A stretch of DNA of 14,184 bases, from contig JACZTW010000062.1 of assembly GCA_022573485.1 (NCBI GenBank), positions 1 through 14,184 on the forward strand. Reading direction: 5' to 3'. The notes under the pieces are model-generated. The model made no database searches. It had not been told where the DNA came from and worked only from the letters and a program-made list of their open reading frames with translations. Shown here in pieces: positions 6,353 through 11,489 of the stretch. Source of the DNA: Planctomycetota bacterium (lineage in GTDB: Bacteria > Planctomycetota > Phycisphaerae > UBA1845 > CAIVHJ01). The position numbers and the translations under genes are program-made. The number at the start of each line of letters is the position of its first letter. Within the stretch, counting starts at the first letter, position 1.

Positions 6353-7677
6353 TCGCTTCGACGCGCTATGGCGAGTACGGAGGCATGTACGTGCCGGAGA
6401 CGCTGGTGGCGCCGCTGCATGAGATCGAAGCCGGCTTTCTGGACGCCCAGAAAGACGAAAGCTTCATGGCGGAGTTTCACGGCTTGCTCAAGAACTACGC
6501 CGGCAGACCGACGCCTTTGTACTTGGCCCAGAACCTCTCGCAGCGCTGCGGTCGGCGGATCTACTTGAAGCGCGAAGACTTGCTGCATGGAGGGGCGCAT
6601 AAGACCAACAACACGGTCGGTCAGGGCCTGCTGGCCCGCAGACTTGGCAAGAATCGGATCATTGCCGAGACCGGCGCCGGTCAGCACGGAGTAGCGACGG
6701 CCATGATCGGCGCGTTGCTGAGCATCCCCGTCGAGATCTACATGGGCGCGGTGGATGTTGAGCGGCAGCAACAAAACGTCCAACGCATGGAACTCTTCGG
6801 CGCCACGCTGCACATCGTCAGCGGCGGCAGCGCCACGCTCAAAGACGCCATCAACGATGCCATGCGGGATTGGATCACCCACGCCGAAGACACGTACTAC
6901 TTGTTCGGTACCGCTGCGGGACCGCATCCATTCCCCGCCATGGTGCGGTTCTTCCAGAGCGTCATCGGTACCGAGGCACGGCAACAAATCTTGCAGGCCG
7001 AAGAAAGGCTGCCCGATGCGGTCTTCGCCTGTGTCGGCGGTGGCAGCAACGCGATCGGCATCTTTTCAGCGTTCCTGGACGACGAACGAGTGCAATTGTT
7101 CGGTGCCGAAGCTGCGGGGCATGGGCTGAGCGCCGGCGTCTCTGAGCCGGGCCCTTCAGGGTCCGGGCCGTCCGCAGATCACCGTGACAGGGGTTCATCG
7201 TTCTTGGTCCGTGGCCTGAAGGCCACGGCTCAACAGAAGCACGTCCGCAGCAGCGCCGGATCGCACGCCGCATCTTTGCAGATGGGGACGCGCGGTGTTT
7301 TCCACGGCATGCACTCCTTGTTCTTGCAGAACGCCGATGGCCAGATCGATGATACGCACTCGATTGCCGCCGGCTTGGATTATCCGGGCGTCGGGCCTGA
7401 GCACGTGTTCTTGCAGGAGACCGGGCGAGCGTCCTATCTCGGCGTCACGGACGAAGAGGCGGTGCAGGCCTATCGGCTGCTCGCGAGAAGCGAATCGATC
7501 TTGGGTGCGCTTGAATCTTGTCATGCCCTGGCGCTGGCACTGCGTGAAGTAGGTCGCTTCTCGAAGGACGCGATTCTGCTGGTCAATCTGTCGGGCCGCG
7601 GCGATAAGGATTTGGAAACCATTCTTAACTGTGAAAGCGGGTTGTACCCGTCGGCGGGCGGCGATGAATCGATTTAG
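6349..7677 (+). CDS. trpB: Tryptophan synthase beta chain with a 41-residue in-frame insertion
   Basis: TrpB condenses indole, tunnelled from TrpA, with serine to form Trp. PLP motifs are intact: Lys85 in GGAHKTNN (Schiff base), Glu107 in AETGAGQHG, GGGSNAIG for the phosphate, and NLSGRGDKD near the end. The gene encodes 442 residues instead of about 400. The excess lies between AAGHGLSAG (263) and SHAASL (305), where other TrpB proteins read straight through. Residues 264-304 are Gly/Ser/Pro-rich and basic, without hydrophobic core patterns. They are encoded by a palindromic repeat insertion described separately. Subtracting 41 residues leaves 401 and restores AGHGLSAGSHAASL. Frame and both flanks are intact, so the enzyme may still work with a surface loop, but this is inference. 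ATG 6349 overlaps trpF by 4 bases; the end overlaps trpA by 14. Confidence 0.96.
   Translation: MIASTRYGEYGGMYVPETLVAPLHEIEAGFLDAQKDESFMAEFHGLLKNYAGRPTPLYLAQNLSQRCGRRIYLKREDLLHGGAHKTNNTVGQGLLARRLGKNRIIAETGAGQHGVATAMIGALLSIPVEIYMGAVDVERQQQNVQRMELFGATLHIVSGGSATLKDAINDAMRDWITHAEDTYYLFGTAAGPHPFPAMVRFFQSVIGTEARQQILQAEERLPDAVFACVGGGSNAIGIFSAFLDDERVQLFGAEAAGHGLSAGVSEPGPSGSGPSADHRDRGSSFLVRGLKATAQQKHVRSSAGSHAASLQMGTRGVFHGMHSLFLQNADGQIDDTHSIAAGLDYPGVGPEHVFLQETGRASYLGVTDEEAVQAYRLLARSESILGALESCHALALALREVGRFSKDAILLVNLSGRGDKDLETILNCESGLYPSAGGDESI
7129..7259. mobile_element. REP/BIME-like palindromic element inserted in frame in trpB
   Basis: The segment is bounded by an 8-bp direct repeat AGCGCCGG (7129-7136 and 7252-7259), which are 123 bp apart (41 codons). 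Inside are two hairpins in opposite orientation. The left has arms CCGGGCCC (7147-7154) and GGGTCCGG (7159-7166) with one G-T pair. The right has arms CCGTGGCC (7209-7216) and GGCCACGG (7221-7228). Each has a 4-nt loop. The outer ends TGAGCCG (7143-7149) and CGGCTCA (7226-7232) are inverted repeats. The reverse complement of the right hairpin closely matches the left one. This resembles a REP/BIME pair or a non-autonomous palindromic element; no transposase is encoded. The direct repeats may be a target-site duplication, though they stand 6 and 19 bases away from the palindromes. Confidence 0.8.
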
Positions 7678-8467
7678 ACGGCTATTTCAAAAACCGAATC
7701 GCAAGGCGTTCATTCCTTTCTGGATGCTGGGCGATCCTGATCCCGACAGGAGTCTCTTGATCATCAAAGCGCTCCTGGATGGCGGTGCGGATGCTTTGGA
7801 ACTGGGAATTCCGTTTTCCGATCCCATCGCCGACGGCCCGACCATTCAGCGGTCGGCGCAAAGAGCGCTCGCGGCGGGCGCCTCGATGGATCGTGCTTTG
7901 GAACTGCTTGAGCGGCTGCGGCAGGAGACCGACGTGCCCATCGGTCTGTTGGTGTATTACAACTTGATCTACCAGCGCGGACTGGATGAGTTTTGCCGCC
8001 AAGTGCGCGATGTCGGCGTTGATGCCGTGCTGGCCGCCGATTTGCCGATCGAGGAATCCGACGGATTGGAACAATCACTGCGGGCCCACGACGTCGGATG
8101 CGTCCATCTCGTCGCTCCGAACACACCGCCGTCGCGTGCTCTACACTTGATCGAGCGCTCCACGGCGTTCGCCTACGTGCTCAGCACGTTCGGCACGACC
8201 GGGGCCAGAGCGCAACTCGATCCATCGACTGAGCGCCGCATTCGACGACTTCGCGCCTGCACCGATCGCCCGTTGGTCGTCGGGTTTGGTATCAGTCGCC
8301 CAGATCAAGCACAGGCCCTGTATCAAGCGGGCGCTGACGGCGTGATCGTCGGCAGCGCGCTTGTGCGGAGCACCGAGCCGTATTTCGACGACCCGCCTGC
8401 ATTATTCGATGCCATTAAGAATTTTGTGCGGGAGTTCCACAGAGAGGAGGTCAGGGAATCATGCTGA
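7664..8467 (+). CDS. trpA: Tryptophan synthase alpha chain
   Basis: TrpA (267 aa) cleaves indole-3-glycerol phosphate to indole and glyceraldehyde 3-phosphate and forms the alpha2-beta2 complex with TrpB. The catalytic pair is Glu46 and Asp57 in ELGIPFSDPIADGPTIQ, spaced like Glu49/Asp60 of Salmonella. FGTTGAR and GFGISRPDQ are the usual phosphate-binding and late-barrel motifs. I chose ATG 7664, which gives the family N-terminus (RFRRLF, then KAFIPFWMLGDPD); an in-frame GTG further upstream lies within trpB. The overlap with trpB is 14 bases and with the following gene 7 bases. Confidence 0.96.
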   Translation: MNRFRRLFQKPNRKAFIPFWMLGDPDPDRSLLIIKALLDGGADALELGIPFSDPIADGPTIQRSAQRALAAGASMDRALELLERLRQETDVPIGLLVYYNLIYQRGLDEFCRQVRDVGVDAVLAADLPIEESDGLEQSLRAHDVGCVHLVAPNTPPSRALHLIERSTAFAYVLSTFGTTGARAQLDPSTERRIRRLRACTDRPLVVGFGISRPDQAQALYQAGADGVIVGSALVRSTEPYFDDPPALFDAIKNFVREFHREEVRESC

Positions 8468-9489
8468 TCGTAATGAATCAAGATGCCACTGCCGAGCAGA
8501 TCGCCCGCGTCACGGACGCCGTGCGAGAAATGGGCTTCCAGGCGCATCCCATGCCGGGTGCCCAGCGAACCGCCGTGTGTGTCACGGGCAACAAAGATGT
8601 AGTGCCGATCGACACATTCGCCGGCCTGCCCGGAATCAAAGAAATCATCCGCGTCTCGAAGCCCTACAAGCTGGTCTCCCGCGAATTCAAGCCTGAAGGG
8701 ACGGTGCTGCGTTTCGGCGATCGTTCCATCGGCGGCGAGGAATTGACCGTCATCGCCGGGCCTTGCAGCGTCGAAACGGCCGACACGACGCTGCGAATTG
8801 CGGAGCGGCTCCGTGAAATGGGCGTGCAATTCTTCCGTGCCGGTGCGTTCAAGCCGAGAACCAGCCCATACGCCTTCCAAGGGCTGGGTCAGGAAGGGCT
8901 CGACATTCTCGCCAAGGTCAAATCCGAGTGCGGCATGTTCATCGTCACGGAGCTGCTTGAGGCAGAAGCGCTGCCCATGATCGCTGAGGTAGCAGATATC
9001 ATCCAAATCGGCGCCCGAAATATGCACAACACGGCGTTGCTGAAGCGCTTGGGCACCGTGAAGCAGCCGATACTGCTCAAACGCGGCATGGCAGCGACAC
9101 TCGACGAATTCCTCATGGCTGCGGAATACATCATGTCGGAGGGCAATTACAACGTCATTCTCTGCGAGCGCGGAATCCGAACCATCTCGCAGCACTGCCG
9201 ATTCACTTTGGACGTGGCCGCCATTTCCGCACTCAAGCAGATCAGTCATTTGCCGGTGCTGGCGGATCCCAGTCATGCCGCCGGTGTCAGCAGCATGGTG
9301 GCCCCGTTGGCGCAGGCCTCCGTGGCGGCGGGAGCGGACGGCGTGATGATTGAAGTACACGACGATGCCAAGGCAGCCTGGTGTGACGGCCCGCAGGCGA
9401 TGCACCCTGACGAACTGCGTTCGACGCTTGCTCGGCTTGAGCAGATTCGACGCTCGGTGGCGCCCGAGCAGCCGGTTCAGTCCGGCTGA
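8461..9489 (+). CDS. aroF: 3-deoxy-7-phosphoheptulonate (DAHP) synthase, type I-beta with ferredoxin-like regulatory domain
   Basis: This enzyme condenses PEP and erythrose 4-phosphate, the entry step of the shikimate pathway that supplies chorismate to TrpE. Residues 1 to about 75 resemble the ferredoxin-like N-terminal domain of Thermotoga maritima DAHP synthase, ending in the shared VSKPYKLVSREF. The barrel has VIAGPCSVE, KPRTSPYAFQGLG, IQIGARNM, LLKRGM, CERGIRT and ADPSHAAG. Candidate metal ligands Cys102, His272, Glu298 and Asp309 have the same numbering as the Thermotoga enzyme as I recall it. AGGAGG (8445-8450) precedes ATG 8461, which overlaps the trpA stop by 7 bases, so it is the last gene of the operon. 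The symbol follows common usage for this type (aroF/aroG/aroA are all used). In Thermotoga the N-terminal domain mediates Tyr/Phe inhibition; here the effector is unknown. Confidence 0.95.
   Translation: MLIVMNQDATAEQIARVTDAVREMGFQAHPMPGAQRTAVCVTGNKDVVPIDTFAGLPGIKEIIRVSKPYKLVSREFKPEGTVLRFGDRSIGGEELTVIAGPCSVETADTTLRIAERLREMGVQFFRAGAFKPRTSPYAFQGLGQEGLDILAKVKSECGMFIVTELLEAEALPMIAEVADIIQIGARNMHNTALLKRLGTVKQPILLKRGMAATLDEFLMAAEYIMSEGNYNVILCERGIRTISQHCRFTLDVAAISALKQISHLPVLADPSHAAGVSSMVAPLAQASVAAGADGVMIEVHDDAKAAWCDGPQAMHPDELRSTLARLEQIRRSVAPEQPVQSG
9469..9488 (+). other. Hairpin at the end of the trp operon
   Basis: CAGCCGG (9469-9475) and CCGGCTG (9482-9488) form a perfect 7-bp stem with a 6-nt loop overlapping the DAHP synthase stop codon. 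No T-run follows, so it is not a classical intrinsic terminator; it may act in mRNA stability or with Rho. Confidence 0.4.
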
Positions 9490-9822
9490 GCCGGCGTTGG
9501 TAGGCCACTCGTTTCGGCACACCGTTGACAACGCTGAGGCGCCCGCCGTCAGAATCGCCGACGACGGGATTGTGGGCGACGATCGTACAGCCGTCGTCGG
9601 CCATCGTGACACTCTCATCGGGCCTGATTAGCTTGGTTCCGGGGCTGTAGCGGCCTGAAGCGTGTCCTCCCTGACGGGCGCGCTTGCAATGCGGCCGTCG
9701 ATTCGGTTATGCTGGCTCCCATAGGCGTGATCGAGGGGCAGTGTCCGATAATCGGGCTGCCGTCAAAGCAGAGTGGTGTTTTCGTCGCTCGGCTCCGACA
9801 GATCATCATTGGAGGACTACAA
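9490..9822. other. Intergenic region between the trp operon and the DUF1573-like gene
   Basis: No gene is confidently visible. The stretch contains an 11-bp inverted repeat GCCGACGACGG (9557-9567) / CCGTCGTCGGC (9591-9601) with a 23-nt loop, a candidate promoter near 9684-9713, and a possible 5'-UTR stem (GGCAG 9737-9741 with CTGCC 9757-9761, plus inner pairs). On the minus strand around 9500-9640 one frame reads as a fairly protein-like sequence (PDESVTMADDGCTIVAHN), but it runs into the antisense of the DAHP synthase gene. No operon-end terminator with a T-run is seen. Confidence 0.5.
9684..9713 (+). promoter_or_regulatory. Possible promoter of the DUF1573-like gene
   Basis: TTGCAA (9684-9689), an 18-bp spacer and TATGCT (9708-9713), four of six matches in each box. 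It lies about 110 bases before the gene start, leaving a 5' leader of roughly 100 nt. The match is weak and other promoters are possible. Confidence 0.35.
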
Positions 9823-11202
9823 ATGTATTCGTTCACCTTGCGGTTGGCCTGCATATGTCTTCTCGGTGTTGCGATTTCCAGCAGCCGCGCTTCGGCCTGG
9901 TGGCCAAGCCCGCAAACTGCGCAGGACGCGCCACCCCAAACCGAACCAGCGGACAAACCAAAGACCGTCGCTCCGCCAAAGCAGGATCCCAAAGCCGCAG
10001 ACAAGCCCAAGACTCTAGACACGTCCAAGGCCGGAGAGAAGCTTCAACCCAAGGTCAAACCAAAGCTCAATGCTGACCGCAAGAACAAGGCCGGCGCCGC
10101 GCGCCGGGCAGCGGCAAAGAAGCGCAAAAGCAAACGCAAGTTTCAAATGAATCCCGACGCCAAGTGGGCCTGCGATCAGCAGACGGCAACGGTGGAACCC
10201 GTTTGGCGCGGCGAAAAGACTCTGACCTTCCCGTTCTTGATCCGCAACGAAGGAACCGCCGACCTTCGGATCAGGGCCAAGGGTGGGTGAGGGACGCGGT
10301 ATAACGGTCGGTCCGACCGTACCATCAAACCCGGCCAGACTGAGAAACTGGAAGTCATCATCAACTGCGGCAAGTTGACGGGCGACTTCACCCGAAACAT
10401 CGGCGTCGAGACTAACGACCCGAGCCATCCGAGGGTGAACCTCACCTGCAAAGGGCGCATACTGGAGCCGGTGACCTTGAAACCGAGGCGCATCAGCATG
10501 AGGAAAGTGAGCCGCACGGCGACCGGGCAGAAGCAAACAATCGTGATTACGCCTGGCGACGCCGGACCTTTGAAGCTGAAGTTGGCACCGGTTGAATCGG
10601 AGTTCTTCGAGGCGGAGCTGCGTGAAATCGAAAAGGGCAAGCACTACGAACTCGAGGTTACCTTGACGCCTCCTCTGCCGGCCAAGGCAGTTCGGACCAA
10701 CCTCAAACTCGAAACCGGACTCGCACAGGCACCCAACATCACGATTCCAGTGTCGGCCATTCCCCGCCCTCATGTCGTGGCTAGTCCGCGCCGTTTCAGC
10801 GTGCCCGCAAAGCGGAAGCCTGATTGGCGCCAAACCGTCCGTTTGGAATGGGACGACGACGCGCCGCACAGGATTCTCGGCGCCACGGCAAGCGATCCGG
10901 GTTTGAAAGTGAGGGTGATTGAGAAGGAAGGTCAGCAGGAGGTGGTGCTGGAGGTTTCCGAAAATCACGAGCGGCGACCGGGTGCAAGTATCATCACCAT
11001 CACGACGGATGACACCGAGGCGCCGACGGTCCGCGTGCCGGTCCGTTTCTCTAGAAAGGCCCCGTCGCCAGCGACCAGACGGACGCCCGCCGCATCACTC
11101 AGGAATATCGAAACCAAAACCAGGAAGATCGAGGGTCGAGGCGCAAAGGCCAAGAAGACGTCACGCCCGTCGGCTAAGCGGCCCGCGCCGACTCCTGACT
11201 GA
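9823..11202 (+). CDS. Secreted basic DUF1573-like protein, interrupted by one in-frame TGA
   Basis: ATG 9823 follows a strong GGAGGA (9811-9816). Residues 1-25 form a signal peptide ending ASA, probably cut before WW. A Pro/Lys-rich linker and a basic patch (AAAKKRKSKRKF) follow. From about residue 110 the sequence reads like a planctomycete DUF1573 domain: WACDQQTATVEPVW, FPFLIRNEGTADLRI, then after the stop TIKPGQTEKLEVII and GDFTRNIGVETNDP. TGA at 10288-10290 (codon 156) interrupts this domain, but the same frame stays open to TGA 11200-11202. A second Ig-like/DUF1573-like half follows (RPHVVASPRRFSVPAKRK, then PGASIITITTDD), and a very basic tail. Read literally, the product is 155 residues; with readthrough it is 459. 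Function is unknown. It may be a nonsense-mutated gene, a recoded one or a sequence error; no start codon soon after the TGA suggests re-initiation. Confidence 0.75.
10288..10323 (+). other. In-frame TGA followed by a hairpin (candidate recoding signal)
   Basis: TGA 10288-10290 is followed after 13 nt by ACGGTCG (10304-10310), loop GTC (10311-10313), CGACCGT (10314-10320), a perfect 7-bp stem. GGT (10298-10300) can add three pairs with ACC (10321-10323) across a 3-nt bulge. The loop starts 20 nt after the TGA and can be read as GGTCC if one pair opens. Bacterial SECIS elements sit at such a distance and often have a G-rich loop (GGUC in E. coli fdhF). The structure is seen; a SECIS role is only a hypothesis. 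Confidence 0.35.
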
Positions 11203-11489
11203 CAAGGTCATCGAGTTAAGGCGCGCCTGATTCCAGAGTGCGATCGTCGTCCACATCATCGACGCAGGCAGACGGAGCACTCTGCAACGGAGCCCCTTTT
11301 TTCCCTCCGACAGCGCCGGCAACGTTCTCCACGATCAGGTCAAATTGTAAACGGGGTCGCCATTCCACCGAGACTAACGACGAAACGAACGGCGGCAGCC
11401 GAAATTCAGCAGTCGGACCGAGTGAAGAAGTTGGGGAATTGGGATCATTCCGTGTATCATGGGAGTTCCAGTCAACGGGATCGGTAGCC
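11203..11489. other. Intergenic region before the cytochrome gene
   Basis: No gene is recognised. CAGAGTGC (11234-11241) and GCACTCTG (11277-11284) form an 8-bp inverted repeat with a 35-nt interior, followed after 12 bases by a T6 stretch near 11297, a poor terminator candidate. A minus-strand frame covers part of this region but looks like chance coding against the start of the cytochrome gene. Confidence 0.45.
11431..11460 (+). promoter_or_regulatory. Possible promoter of the multiheme cytochrome gene
   Basis: TATCAT (11455-11460, five of six) is preceded after 18 bp by TTGGGG (11431-11436, three of six). The start site would fall near 11467, about 23 bases before the ATG. The -35 box is weak, so this is tentative. 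Confidence 0.3.

Noticed and set aside
7141..7260. Reading the trpB insertion as an intron, intein or frameshift
   Set aside because: At 123 bp it is far too short for an intein or a group I/II intron, the frame is kept on both sides, and the hairpin pair with direct repeats explains it better.
8323..9618. Long minus-strand open frame (431 codons) opposite the DAHP synthase gene
   Set aside because: It lies antisense to a clearly conserved gene, has no family motif, and results from GC-rich codon use on the other strand.
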